64,000 nt of DNA from Acanthochromis polyacanthus (taxonomy: Eukaryota; Chordata; Actinopteri; Pomacentridae): assembly GCF_021347895.1 (NCBI RefSeq), contig NC_067135.1:2287320-2351319 (forward strand), given 5' to 3'. Of this stretch, positions 1 through 16,161 are shown piece by piece. The notes beneath the pieces were generated by a model. It saw only the letters and a program-made list of their open reading frames with translations. It was not told the origin of the DNA and did not search any database. Each line of letters begins with the position of its first letter. Position 1 is the stretch's first letter. Both the position numbers and the translations under genes were made by a program.

Positions 1-720
1 AAAATGAACACAAACAGATGCATGAACAACCACTAGGGGGCTCTGAAGGACTGCAAAGAGAGACGATGGCAAAAATACTCAAAAGGACCAAAAACACATG
101 CAAAAATAATGACTACAAAGACTCAGAACGACTGCAGGAGCAGCGTAAAAAACACAAAATGAACACAAACTAATAAAAAAGTGACCACAAATAAGTGTAA
201 AATGGCTGTAGAGCCACACAAAATGAGCAAAAACAGATTAAAACTGACTAATAGAGGCACAAAATGAACACAAATGGGTGAAAAAATATTGTATAGAGAC
301 AAAACAACAACAAAGAGACACAAAAGGATGACAAAGAGAAAAAATCAAACAAAATCTGATGCAAACTGACAACCAATAAGTGTAAAATGACCACAAAAAG
401 ACACAGAAGGACCAAAAACACATGCAAAACAAGGACCAAGAGACTCAGAGTGGTTGGACGAGTCAAAAAACTACATAAAAAAACATAAAATGAACACAGG
501 CCCCCCCAAAATTCTGCAAAATAAGTGTAAAATGACTGCAGAGACACACAAAATGAACGTAGAGAGATTAAAACTGACTAAAAGACACAAAATGAACACA
601 AATGGGTTAAAAATTATTGTATAGAGACGAAACAACAGCACAATATAACTAAAACCAACAAAAAAGACACCAACTAACCACAAAGAGACACACAATATGA
701 ACACAAAAAGATGTAACACC
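1..720. repeat. degenerate ACAAAATGA-type minisatellite
   Basis: The stretch is an imperfect tandem repeat built from words such as ACAAAATGAAC, GACCACAAA and AGAGACACAAAA. It belongs to a low-complexity class that recurs in most introns and spacers of this window. The overlapping minus-strand open frames are rich in F, V, L, C and S and are translations of the repeat, not genes. It lies downstream of tmem184c. Confidence 0.8.
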
Positions 721-769
721 ACGTAAAACGACCAGAACGATTAAAGAGGTTATAACTGAGTTGTGTTGC

Positions 770-775
770 TTTATT
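770..775 (-). promoter_or_regulatory. tmem184c: candidate poly(A) signal of tmem184c
   Basis: On the minus strand this reads AATAAA, about 195 bases after the tmem184c stop codon. Distance and orientation fit a 3' UTR end. No transcript evidence is available. Confidence 0.5.
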
Positions 776-968
776 GTGAGTCAGAACAAAGAGTAAAGTC
801 GAGCCCAAGGACACTTCAGAAACACTTATGAAAAGTACATCTGACATCAAAATACACATTTCAAACATTTAAATCTGTTCAGTCAGACCACAGTTCGTCT
901 TTGAGTCTCTCTGTCTTTAGTTTCACCCTGGAGGAGGAAGTCCAGACGTTTGCTTTGATCGGAGCGCC

Positions 969-5409
<4,441 letters not shown>

Positions 5410-5429
5410 TTACACAGCAGCAGCCCTGA

Positions 5430-6240
5430 TTCATGCTTTTATTCATTCTGTTTAGAAAAAAAAAGGCTGAATATGAAACTGCTTTTATTCTGACTTGTAC
5501 AAGACAACTGAGTGATTCTGAAAAGTTAAATTCTGTTAGAGGAACCTGCTGAGATATAATCTGGTGTCACGTGTTACTGAATTTTTTTAAATACAGACAT
5601 GAAAAAGACATGTTCGAAGAAATAATAGCTAAATACATGTGTTTTGGTTTTAAAAGCATGAATATAAAGTGGTCATATCCAAACAGTGTAGTAAGAAAGT
5701 TTAAAAAACATGTCAGAAATTTAAATTTAAAAAAATTTAATGTGTGAGTTAAATAGTTTAAACATGATTTAAAAAAAATAAGATAAAAGATCTTAAATAT
5801 AACAAAATTTGAGATGAGAAACAATAGAAATACTGGAATAAAATTCAAAAGTTTAGGATTAAAATGTGGTAAGTTTTTAAAAAAATATGACATAAAAATG
5901 TTGTTAAAAATATGAGACTAAAAAGTCAAAACTATGGCATAAATTTGATCAAATTAAAACTATTATACAATTAAAAATGAATTAAAATTAGGAAGATTTT
6001 TCAAAGATGAACTAATTAAGTAAAAACTAATTTTAAATACAAGCTGTGAGATTTAAAAAACAAACATTTTTTAAAACTTGAGATTAGTGATTTAAAAATA
6101 TTTAAAATTGGAGATTAAAAATGTGATGAACATTTAGAATTATGAGGAAAAAATCTAAGTTAAATAAATGTAAAATATGACACACATATAGACATAAACG
6201 CATCATCTGAACATCTGGTTGTTCCATTAAAACATCCCTA
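5430..6240. other. AT-rich non-coding spacer upstream of the tmem184c start
   Basis: This is AT-rich sequence with repeated AAAATTTAAAA- and AAAATATGAGA-like words. No gene, RNA or recognisable transposon end is seen. It probably forms the intron between a 5' UTR exon and the first coding exon of tmem184c. Confidence 0.5.
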
Positions 6241-6479
6241 AATTAAACCTGTGAAGTTAAACATTTACAGTAAACAGACATGAAGCTTCTTCCTGAATAT
6301 TAATATTTGAAACTAAATCATGACAACAACAACAATCAGAGACACTTCCTGTTTGTGAAAACATCAAATCTGAGGAGCTTAAATCAATAAAAGTCATAAA
6401 TAACCGGAGAGGAGAAGAAGAAGAAGCTGCAGATTCTCTCAGAGCGACTCTCGGCCTGTTTCCATCCTCAGACCTGCTG

Positions 6480-6720
6480 CTGTTACCAGGCAACGCATCC
6501 TCCTCCTCCACCACCGGACCGAACCGGACCGGACCAAACCGGACCGGGTCCCCGCTCCGTTTGATCCCGGTAGAGGCCTCCGGTCAGCGGACTGATCGAT
6601 CGATCACCCTCCGGTAAGGTGGAGGCTGCGGCTGTTTGTCTGTCCGTCCTGAGCTCATACGTCACCGCGATGACGCTCCGCTACCGTCACGTGATGCGCA
6701 GAAAAGCGGCGCAGACACAC
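6480..6720 (-). promoter_or_regulatory. tmem184c: putative GC/CpG-rich promoter of tmem184c
   Basis: A short GC-rich, CpG-containing island stands out from AT-rich flanks about 1.2 kb upstream of the tmem184c ATG. It holds ACCGGACC repeats, a GATCGATCGATC run, CRE-like TACGTCA and TGACGC words, and GTCACGTGAT at 6686-6695, an E-box close to the TFEB/CLEAR consensus. Assignment as promoter and 5' UTR exon is inferred from position and composition. Confidence 0.5.
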
Positions 6721-6729
6721 ACCCAAAAA

Positions 6730-7140
6730 GTAAACAATCGCCTTGATTTAAGGATTTTTAAAAACAGATAATCTCTGTCCCTGAGAGAAACGTAAAAATA
6801 TATATAAAATAAAAATAAAAAATAGTGTCAGAATAATAAAAAAAGTTTAGGATATATATATAAAAAAACTGTGTGTGAAAAAAATAATAAATTAAAGATA
6901 GTTAAAAATAATGGGGTCACAATAAAAAATATATAAAGAGTCAAAATTCTGTGTTAAAAATTTAAAATATTGTTATATTAGAACAGATATGAAGCATAAA
7001 AATTATGTTTTAAAAATGACGAAGTAAAGAATTAATAACAGAGAAAAAGTCAAACATATGAGATAAAAATAAACTGATAATGTTGACTTTAGATGCAGAA
7101 TCTTCATCTGGAAAACACATGACACAGTTTTTACTGCAGT
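6730..7140. other. AT-rich intergenic stretch, nothing recognised
   Basis: A- and T-rich sequence with AAAATATATATAAAAT-like words between the tmem184c promoter island and the ednra 3' side. No feature is supported. Confidence 0.5.
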
Positions 7141-7424
7141 TTTTAATGAAGACACAAAGAAAACCTCAACAGCTCAGAGAATATAGTTTTATTGAGAAAT
7201 ATACATTTAATTCAATACAATAAATCAGCTGAAAGTATACCTGCATCCACTGGAACATTTAATACATAAAACATGGAAATAAATACAATCAATGACCTGA
7301 AGTGAGCAACTCTCTGATTGGACCACAGCTCCAGTTCAACCAATCAGGTTCCTCCACACTGAACTGGTTCTGTTTCAGTCTCTGGACTCACCATGGACGG
7401 ACCAGAAAGAACTTTTGTAGTCGT

Positions 7425-8215
7425 TTTTGGTTCCAATTTGGCCACTTTGTGTTTCATTTGAGTCTTTTTATGTCTCTTAGTTGCCATTTTGTGTCTCTTT
7501 GTGATCTTTCTGTTGATCTAATGTCTTTTTGTCCACATTTGATCTTTTTTTTGGATTGTTTTCCACCTTTTCATCGTTGTTTTGCATTTGTTTGCTGCTC
7601 TTTGTGGTTGTTCAAAGTTAATTTTAATTGAAATTTCAATCATTTTGTGTCTCATTTGTGTCTTTTTGTGTCTTAGTTGCCATTTTGTGTTTCTTTGTGA
7701 GCTTCCTGTTGATTGTATGTCTTTTTCTTGTCTTTGAGGACATTTTCTGTCATTTATGTTATTTTGTGTGTGATTCTGTTTCTTTGTGGTTGTTTGCATT
7801 GGAATTTCAATCATTGTGTGTCTCATTTTGGTTGTTTTACAAGTTCTCGTGGTCATTTTGTGTCTGTTTGTGGTCATTTTGTGTCTCTTTGTGGTCATTT
7901 TGTGTCTGTTTGTGGTCATTTTGTATCCGTTTGTGGTCATTTTGTGTCTGTTTGTGGTCATTTTGTGTCTGTTTCTGGTTATTTTGTATCCGTTTGTGGT
8001 CATTTTGTATCCGTTTGTGGTCATTTTGTGTCTGTTTGTGGTCATTTTGTGTCTGTTTCTGGTTATTTTGTATCCGTTTGTGGTCATTTTGTATCCGTTT
8101 GTGGTCATTTTGTGTCTGTTTCTGGTTATTTTGTGTCTGTGGTCATTTTGTGTCTGTTTGTGGTCGTTTTGTGTCTCTTCGTGGTCATTTTGTGTTTCTG
8201 TCTGGGTTAAAGTTC
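7425..8215. repeat. GTCATTTTGTGTCTSTTTGTG minisatellite
   Basis: Tandem copies of a unit of about 21 bases containing GTCATTTTGTGTCT and GTTTGTG, most regular from 7845 to 8190. Long open frames on both strands (for example a minus-strand frame repeating MTTNGYK and MTTNRHK) are repeat translations. It lies just beyond the end of ednra. Confidence 0.9.
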
Positions 8216-8267
8216 AGTATATTTGTGTTGTTCATTGATCTGTCCATGGTGGTCACATAAAAATGTC

Positions 8268-8273
8268 TTTATT
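8268..8273 (-). promoter_or_regulatory. ednra: candidate poly(A) signal of ednra
   Basis: Minus-strand AATAAA 133 bases past the ednra stop codon. A second minus-strand AATAAA at 7188-7193 would give a longer 3' UTR that includes the minisatellite. Confidence 0.45.
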
Positions 8274-8405
8274 CAGTGAGTTCTGACCCAAACAGAGTGA
8301 CTGTTTCGCACATCGGACGTGAACCTGTGATAAAAGTGGAACATTTCTCCAGAATAAATACAGTATAATACAGGCTAAATGGTGCAGACTAACTCCTGGA
8401 GCGGC

Positions 8406-11400
8406 TCAGTGTTCGGTGTGTTTGTACTGTAGACTGGTTCCATGGTGGAGGGGAAGCAGACTGTTGGACAGAGAACCAGAATAACACCAGCAGCACAGGC
8501 AAGACTGACAGACAGACAGACAGACACACACACACACAGAGTAAACAGCTATTAAATGCTCCGTTTTTTCAGTGCTGTATCCAATAAATTACATTCCTCT
8601 GTGACCAAACTGTTACGGTGCTGTGTAGGGTCCAAAATAAATCATCACATTGATCTACACAATTAAAAACACTGTAATGCCTCAGACTAAACATGCTTTA
8701 TAGACCATTTTTTAGTCATTCTGGATAAACTTTAAGTGATTTTAGACATGGACGAGTGGCATTTTACATCATTTCTGTGCAGGTTTAATCTCTAATTTGC
8801 AAACTCATTAAATTAAGTCCCACCATAAATAATATTGTTGCCTCTTAATCTCCATATTTAAACATGTTTGGTTCATTTATAGCATCAGTCATCGTCTTAT
8901 TTACTGGAAAGCACTGAAATGTGCTTAAAAAAATAAAACAAAATGTCACAGATTTAGGATCTCCTTTATTAGTTTGAATCAGTTTTCAGGTTTTGTTATT
9001 ATTATTGTTAACAATAATTTAATAAACATTATTATTATAACCATAGAAGCAATACATTATTATTAATAATGTTACAAATAATGCAGTTATTACTGACAGT
9101 ATTATTATTAACAATAATAATAACCATGATAACTTTATTATGATTATTATTATTATTATTATTGAGTCGTAGGATCCCTGTTGTCTCTCAGCTTTAAACG
9201 GCTTGGTAAAGTGTAGGAGGAGGTCGGGGTGGATGGAGGGTCTGCACAACATCAGATTCTCAGATTAAACCACAGCATTTGAGGTTTTTGTCTGAGCAGG
9301 AGGTCAGTTTGAACTCAGTGAATGTTGTTGTTTTAGAGCTTCCAGATGTTGGGGGAACTTTTAAACTGCTCTTAATGTGAAAATCTGCTGTTATACAAGT
9401 GTTTAATGGGGTCGAGACCTCTCCGGGTTCAGATATCTACAGATAAGTCAAACATCTCCGGGTTTACATCCAAGTCTCACGACCTCTGACTCTGTGACCT
9501 CACTGTGACCTCACAGTGAGGTCACGACGACTCGGAGACTCTCAGCTGTTTGGACCAAACGTTATAAACATCGTCTCTTATCTTTTTATGGTTTTCTGTC
9601 TCCATCCGGTTGTTCTACGTCATTTGAGTTATCTGACATTTTTTGTGCTGATTTTTGTCCCTTTTCTCTCTGTTTTTTTCATGTCTTTGTGGTTTTGACA
9701 TTTAATTTTAGCAACGTGTTACGTTTAGGTTGTTTTGCATTTTGCATCTCCCTGTGGCCCCTCAGTGTTTCTTTTGGGTTGTTTTCTGTCTCTGTGGTGT
9801 CACAATCGTCTAAAATGACTTGAAAATGGTCTAAAACTACTTAAAGTTTGTCCAAAATGACTAAAAAATGGTCAGAAATGACTTAAAATGGTCTAAAATG
9901 CCTTAGAGGGTGTCATAGATGACTTTAAAATGGTTTAAAATATCTTAAAGTTTGTCCAAAATGACAAAAAAATGATCTAAAATAACCTAGTTTGTCCATT
10001 CCAAAAAAACTAAAAAATGGTCTAACAAAAATTTAAAGTTTGTCCAAAATCACTAAAAAATGTCTTAAAAGACCTAACATGGTCTAAAATGACTTCAAAT
10101 TTGTCCAAAATTACTACAAATGGTCTAAAATTACACAACGTTTCTCCAAAATGTCAAAAAAAGGATTAAATGACGTTGGTTGTCATAAGTGACTAAAAAA
10201 AAGATCTAAAATGACTTAAAGTTTGTCCAAAATGACAAAAAATGATCTAAAATGCCTAATAGGTTGTCATAGATGACTAAGAAATGATCTAAAAGGACTT
10301 AAAGTTTGTCCACAATGATTAAAAATGGTCTAAAAGGACTTAAGCCTACATAACCATTTGATCTTCCATCACACTCTGACTACTTTCTGTTCTCACCTTG
10401 AAGCAGTTTTTGAACTTCTTGGAGACAAAGAAGAGGATTATGGGATTGATGCAGGAGTTGATGGTCGCCATGTTGTTGCTGAAGTAGTCGAGTACCAACA
10501 GAAAACTGACAGGAAGAGAAAAAGCACCAAGCTTTAACTCTGAACCATAAAACCTGATGAAAGTATCACCACAATGACTCCAGAAACTGTAAAAACAAAC
10601 TTCAACTGATCGTCTGTGGCAGAATATTTAATCAAAGTCGCCTCGTGCTAAATGTCTCCTTAAAAATATGTCAAAAATTACCTGTCTGCTCTGAACGAAT
10701 CCTTTGATTGATTTTTAGTCATCAGGTGGAGCTTCAGCAGAAACAAAACAGCTGAACTTTTCTTCTCGTTCTTGAAGAGAGAAGTTGTTTTTCCTTTTTT
10801 TATCTGATTTGTTTCTTCAAGTGAACCCACAGTGAGGAAAAACAACTTCCAAAACCACCTAAACTGGTCAGAAATGACTTCAAATCTGTCGTATCTAAGC
10901 GTATCTAAACTGACCCCCAAAAAAATCCAAAATGAATTAAAGTTTGTCCAAAATGGCCAAAAAATATGGTCTAAAATGATTTCAAGTTTGTCCAAAATTA
11001 CTAAAAAAATTGTCTAAAATGACCAAAAATTTTTTTTTAAATGACTCAGTTTTTTCTAAAATGACTTAAAGTTTGTACAAAATTACAAAAATTGGTCTTA
11101 AAGTTTGTCTAAAATGACTAAAACCCAGTAGAACAGTGCACTTCCAGGTGAACCTACTTGAGCAGCTCACAGCGGTGAGCGTCGTGGGAACTGTAGACCG
11201 TCCTCTTCAGCAGGCGGCTCAGATGAAGAGGGAACCAGCACAGAGCGAAGATCAGAACCAGGCAGAACACAGCTTTGGCCACTTCTCTACGCTGCAACAC
11301 AAACAGAACAGAACAGAACCTCAGTCAGGTGTTCTCCGTCCAGCTGGAGTCCGGCCGCTCTCAGGTCTGCTCTCACCTGCTTCAGGTGTTCGCTCAGAGA

Positions 11401-12753
11401 GATCCTCAGGCTGCCCTTCTGGTGTCGCAGCATCTCAAAGGTCATCAGACCGTAAAACACGGCAGAACAGAGCAGGGGAACGCAGAAGTAGAACCCAAAC
11501 AGCCACCAGTCCTTGGCATCGCGGTAGAACTGCAGCAGAGCACAAACACACACAGTGAACTCACACATAAACACAGAAACAAACACACAAACACACAGAA
11601 CATCTCATGAAGGTCCAGACTTTGGAACGTTCGAGACAGTTTGAGACGGTTCTGTATGGATGGTCTGCAGGGACGGTTCCTTTACTATTTCATTTCATCC
11701 TGTTACAGGGTGATTCCAGGAGATCTCAGTCAGTCCACCTTAAATCTAACGGTAAACAGACTCACTTTCATGAAGGGTGTTGTGGGCTGCAGCATGCAGG
11801 TTCTCATGGTGACGTTCCTGTACTCGAAGTTCACCATGTCGAAGCCGACGGCCTCGGGGATGGCCAGAAACACCGACAGCAGCCAGATCACCACGATCTC
11901 CAGCGCCGTTACCGTGGGAACGCCTGTCCCCTGGATCCGAGACCAGGACGCCACGGCCCGGTACCTGTGCACAGGTGTTAGAAGGTTCTCCTCATTTCAG
12001 TTCCACAAAGTCAGTTCTAGAAGCAGCTTAACGTGTCAACATGACCTGATGTTTGCCTGTTTTTTACCCAGATTATTTAGTGGCTGTTGACCAGATGAGG
12101 CTTCAGCTCAAGTGTTAAAAAAGGGAAAAAACATTATATAACGTGACGGTTTGTAGAGGTTCTACCTAAACAAGGTTCTATTACAAAGAGGTTCTACAGG
12201 GATGGATCCCAAAAGAAGGTCAACAGCAACGCTTCTCTACAGAATGTCTACAGGGACGATTATTTACAGATGTTCTACATGGACGCTTCCTTACGGATGT
12301 TCTACTTGGACGCTTCCTTACGGATGTTCTACATGGACGCTTCCTTACGGATGTTCTACTTGGACGCTTCCTTACGGATGTTCTACATGGACGCTTCCTT
12401 ACGGATGTTCTACTTGGACGCTTCCTTACGGATGTTCTACTTGGACGCTTCCTTACGGATGTTCTACTTGGATGCTTCCTCACAGAGGGTCTACAGAGAC
12501 GACTCATTAGAGATGTTCTACAGGGACAGTTCTTGTAATCAGACCATAAACAAAGGTTCATGCTGAGATATAAAATGTTCGTGTCGTGTCGTGTCGTGTT
12601 GTGTGTTCCTCAGGTGTGTTCTCACCTGTCCACACTCAGAGCACACAGGTTGAGAACTGTGATGCCGACTGAAGCTTTCTGCAGGAACGGAAACAGTTTA
12701 CAGAGGAACAGACCGAACAGACTGTCGGCAAACGGCCACTGCATTGCCAAGAG

Positions 12754-12851
<98 letters not shown>

Positions 12852-13706
12852 TAGGTTATCAGAGTGTGTTATCAGTGTGATATTTTTGTGTCGTTATCAG
12901 AGCAACACTCAACCTCCTGACTGAGACACACAACAGCTATGAGGAAGTTTTTTCCCACAATGCACCGACACACCAACAGTTACTGATGCAAACAAATAAA
13001 CAGCTGCTGATGTAAACAAACAGCCAGCTGTGATGTAAACAAATAAACTGCCACTGATGTAAACAAATAAACAGCTGCTGATGTAAACAAACAGCCAGCT
13101 GTGATGTAAACAAATAAACAGCTGCTGATGTAAACAAACAGCCAGCTGTGATGTAAACACCTTGTAGACGTTGATGGGGATGTCGATGGCGATGTAGATC
13201 AGGTCTCCCAGCGCCAGGCTGGCGATCAGGGCGTTGGGTCCGTTCCTCATGGTTCTGTTCTGGCAGATGATCCGGAGCAGCGTGGCGTTCCCGACGATCC
13301 CCACGGCAAAGATCAGGCAGGACAGAACCGTGTTGATGTACTTGAAGAAGGTGTGGATGGACGTGGACTTCAGGCAGGTGGGCGGTATCTGTTGGACCTG
13401 GACCTCCCGGGTCCGGTTGGAGGACTGAGACAGAGCCTTTAGATCCGGTTTGTGCTGCAGCTTGTTGGAGGACGTCGCTGACTCTCCGTTTAAGGTTACA
13501 CTGTGACGGTCCGTCTCCGGTTCTGGAGGGAGGTCGGTAGCGAGCAGGTCAGGCAGGTCCGACATCATCAGATCTAATCGTGACACCTCAGATGTGAAGT
13601 TTCCGTGGCAACCAACCAGTCCGACAAGCACCAGACAGAGAACCAGCAGCATGGAGGAGAACCCAGAGCCTGCTGTGATCCCAGAACCTTTGACTCTGGA
13701 CTCCAT
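8406..13706 (-). CDS. ednra: endothelin receptor type A (class A GPCR), 7 coding exons
   Basis: Coding exons on the minus strand: 13161-13706, 12626-12753, 11766-11964, 11377-11529, 11158-11291, 10397-10505, 8406-8504 (1368 bases, 455 residues). The product is the plasma-membrane receptor for endothelin-1, coupling to Gq/11; in fish it patterns neural-crest-derived jaw and pigment cells. Visible: signal peptide about 17-35, N-glycosylation sites N36 and N97, TM1 about 124-146, TM2 [21 protein letters not shown]200 of the conserved disulphide, DRY at 224-226, CWFP at 360-363 in TM6, NPIIL in TM7 and a palmitoylation-type SCLCCWCY tail. The N-terminal domain is somewhat longer than the human one. 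The 3' splice site of exon 2 directly abuts a TG repeat. Fish carry two paralogues and I cannot say which this is. It is divergent to ttc29 and in tandem with tmem184c. Confidence 0.96.
9000..9165. repeat. ATT/ATA-rich simple repeat
   Basis: Runs of TTATTATTATT and AATAATAATA type in ednra intron 6. Confidence 0.7.
9805..10345. repeat. TCTAAAATGACTTAAAGTTTGTCC-type minisatellite (ednra intron 6)
   Basis: Imperfect tandem units of roughly 30-40 bases combine TGGTCTAAAATGAC, TTAAAGTTTGTCC and AAAATGACTAAAAA. The AAAATGAC core is shared with the other minisatellite class of this window. Related arrays are at 10830-11130, 18290-18570, 36430-36560, 37130-37430 and 39430-39800. Confidence 0.85.
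10830..11130. repeat. TTTGTCCAAAATGAC minisatellite (ednra intron 5)
   Basis: Second array of the same family as 9805-10345, in the neighbouring intron. Units include AAGTTTGTCCAAAAT and GTCTAAAATGAC. Confidence 0.8.
12262..12505. repeat. 27-bp minisatellite (ednra intron 2)
   Basis: About eight copies of a 27-base unit containing GGATGTTCTAC and GGACGCTTCCTTAC. Units alternate between CTACATGG and CTACTTGG, giving a 54-base higher-order period in part of the array. Because 27 is a multiple of three, open frames run through on both strands; they are not genes. Confidence 0.9.
12757..12850. repeat. (CA)47 microsatellite abutting the ednra exon 2 acceptor
   Basis: 94 bases of uninterrupted CA. 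In the ednra transcript this reads (UG)47, followed directly by CAG and then exon 2, so it stands where the polypyrimidine tract should be. Confidence 0.97.
12975..13158. repeat. GATGTAAACAAA minisatellite (ednra intron 1)
   Basis: Repeats of about 23-24 bases built from GATGTAAACAAATAAACAG and GATGTAAACAAACAGCCAGC, alternating into a longer unit. The array runs to within a few bases of the 5' splice site of ednra coding exon 1 at 13160/13161. Confidence 0.85.
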
Positions 13707-14159
13707 CCTGAAGAACCAATCCCTGAGAACACGGCAGAAAATCTAGAGCGCTAACCAGAACCTGCTTTGATGCTAGAAACTGCTTTGGAACCTGCTGTGA
13801 TCCCAGAACCTTTTCAAACCCTCTGCTGGACTCCAGAGTCAGTGTTGGGGACCTTCAGAGGCTGACGTCAGGATGGACCAGAACCAGGACGGTGTTCAGG
13901 CTTCTCCGGTGGTTTGTTCTTCTGGAGAGACTGAAATGAAAAGAAGACACGTTGATTATCAGGAACCAGTCTGAGGAACGTTTCCTAGAGACGTTTCTGA
14001 AAGTGTTTGAAGGTTTGGATCTGAGACGATTCATTTAGTTCCTCCTGCTGAACAGAACTTTTCTAGTTTCTGAGAACCAGTAAAAGAGTCCTCATGCTGC
14101 TGGTTTATGTGAGTCGCTGCAGACCAACAAAATGTTCAGAGTTATGTCACCTGACTCAG

Positions 14160-14640
14160 AAACTAGCTGATGGTAGACACAACACAAACAAGACACAAAA
14201 TGACAAATGGGATACAAATTAGAAACAAAAGGACGAAAAACGGACACAGAGCAACAAAAAATGCATCGATTTATGTCTTGCATTTGTAATTTTGTCTCTT
14301 GTTTGTGTCACTTTGGGTCCTATTTTTGTTTTTTTGTGTCTTGATTATATCATTTTGTGTCTCGTGTGTGTTATTTTGGGTCCTGACAAGACAAAAAACG
14401 ACAAAATCAAAACACAAAATGACAAAAATAAGACAAAACTATGCAAATAAGACACAAAATAAGTGACACAAAATGACAGAAATTGTGTCATTTTGTGTCT
14501 TGTTTTTGACATTTCCTCTCTCGTTTTTGCCATTTTAGCTCCTAACAAGACACAAAGCACCACAAACAAGACATAAAATGAAACAAACACGACATAAACC
14601 ACCAAAATGGAGACACAGCGTGACCACAAAGACACATTTC
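14160..14640. repeat. ACAAAATGACAAAAA minisatellite
   Basis: Degenerate repeat of the ACAAAATGAC class, partly in the opposite orientation (GTGTCATTTTGTGTCTTG), so the array is internally inverted. It is in the presumed 5' UTR intron of ednra. Confidence 0.8.
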
Positions 14641-15585
14641 TGAGTCTCTCTTCTTCATTCTGTTTCCAGGACTTTATGTTGCAGAGAAAAATGAGGCAGA
14701 AGCTGCTGTTTGACTCCAGAAAATTAAATAATTTCCTTCACTGTTAAACAGAAACTCTGGTTGTGGCAGCTTTAAGTGCTGTGATTTAGTCCGTTCTTAA
14801 ATAAACTGTTATGAAGGAAGAACGGATGTTTAATCTGAGTTTGATCTCAGATTAAACAGACTCTTATCTCAGACGGCGGGAACAAAGATCAAGTGTTTCC
14901 TGAAAACTGAAGGAAGTTGAAGGAGGGAAATAAAATGAGTTCAAGTGTAAATATGAGGCTGAATATCTGCTGAATCTGCAATTAAAATTCTCCTTCAGAG
15001 TTTAAAGCAGGGGCAGCTGGTCAATAGAGGGCGCTAGGGCGCCGCCCCCTCTGTGTCACATCATGTAGAGTCACAGCCCTTCCTTTTATAAAACGTTTTT
15101 AAAATTACATTTACATATATATCCTATGTTTTTAACAACCAAAATGGATAATAGAGCCTGTAGAGAGTTACTAAGATGTATAATTTGTAATAAAAGGTCA
15201 GATTAGAAACGTCCGGGTGCACTCATCTTTCCCCATTGACTCTCGTCATAACTCTGACATGCGCAGTTCGTTCCTCTTCAATACAAGAGACAGCAGACCG
15301 CGGGGCGCAGGCTGACCGCGCCCTGCTGAGCGATTGTAACGGAGTTCTTTTTTTTTTTTTTCAAATTCTTATTTTCATTTCCTGTTTATTGCTGTTATTT
15401 TGAATATATTTAAATTTTATCTCAATGAGTTCTTGCCAATGAGTATTTGCCATTATTTTTACTGATTTTGTAAATATGAATTGCCTTTTTGCACCCTGCT
15501 CTGTTTGTGCCTCCTGGGCTTCTGTAGCGCCTCTGGGGCTTCCGTAGCTTCTATGTCCCACACAGTCGTTGTTGACCTGCTGTGG

Positions 15586-15847
15586 GTAAGTCACAGGATA
15601 ATTAGCTGCTGTGATTTCGTGTTGGTTTCTTTATATATTTAGCGTTTTATGTTGCAGTCTTCGGTGAATATTATTTATCATTGTGTATTACTTTAATGTC
15701 GAGCTGTATTGTGTTCTTCTGACCATTATTTGAGGTTTTACAGATGATTTTGGTTGTGCTGTTTTGGCGCGAGTTGTCAGTGAGGACGTGTGCTCTGTCT
15801 AATGCAGCACAGCTCGGGTGTTCATTGTTCTTTGTGTATATGTTTAG
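15586..15847 (+). other. intron-like segment inside the hAT element
   Basis: The segment starts GTAAGT after CTGCTGTGG and ends TTTAG before AAGCGGCG, a standard GT-AG intron of 262 bases. The following exon-like block 15848-15908 ends TTCTGCAG and is followed by GTATGT, another donor. The downstream copy at 16076-16161 lacks exactly this segment, which is the main evidence that it is a real spliced intron. Confidence 0.6.
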
Positions 15848-16075
15848 AAGCGGCGTGCAGAAGGACAGTTCAGCAGAAGACAGTCACACGTATTCCTTTC
15901 TTCTGCAGGTATGTGTTTTATTTATAAGTTATACATTTTATTTCCAGTCAGTCACCCCACCCCGAAACACTGTGCTAATGTGGCCACCAGGTGGCATTGT
16001 TTTTCACTTTGTGTTTGATTTAGTTTCATTGTTGTAAAATTTTGTATTGAAAATGTATGTTTTGGATGTATCTGA

Positions 16076-16161
16076 CACAGTCGTTGTTGAGCTGCTGTGG
16101 AAGCGGCGTGCAGAAGGACAGTTCAGCAGAAGACAGTCACACGTATTCCTTTCTTCTGCAG
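16076..16161 (+). other. intron-less (spliced) copy of the upstream exon-like blocks
   Basis: The bases up to 16100 (ACAGTCGTTGTTGA, CTGCTGTGG) match the block ending at 15585 with one visible difference. Bases 16101-16161 match 15848-15908 over all 61 positions. The join at 16100/16101 is exactly the predicted splice junction, and the sequence continues with AATAAAGTGTGAAG where the upstream copy has a donor. This looks like a fragment of spliced RNA written back into the element. Confidence 0.6.

Noticed and set aside
7518..8260. Long open frames on both strands (MTTNGYK repeats; FCVSLWSFC repeats)
   Set aside because: The 21-base unit is a multiple of three, so any frame without a stop stays open. 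There is no family similarity and both strands are equally open.
12202..12566. Overlapping frames repeating STWTLPYGC or FYLDASLRM
   Set aside because: Products of a 27-base minisatellite inside ednra intron 2.
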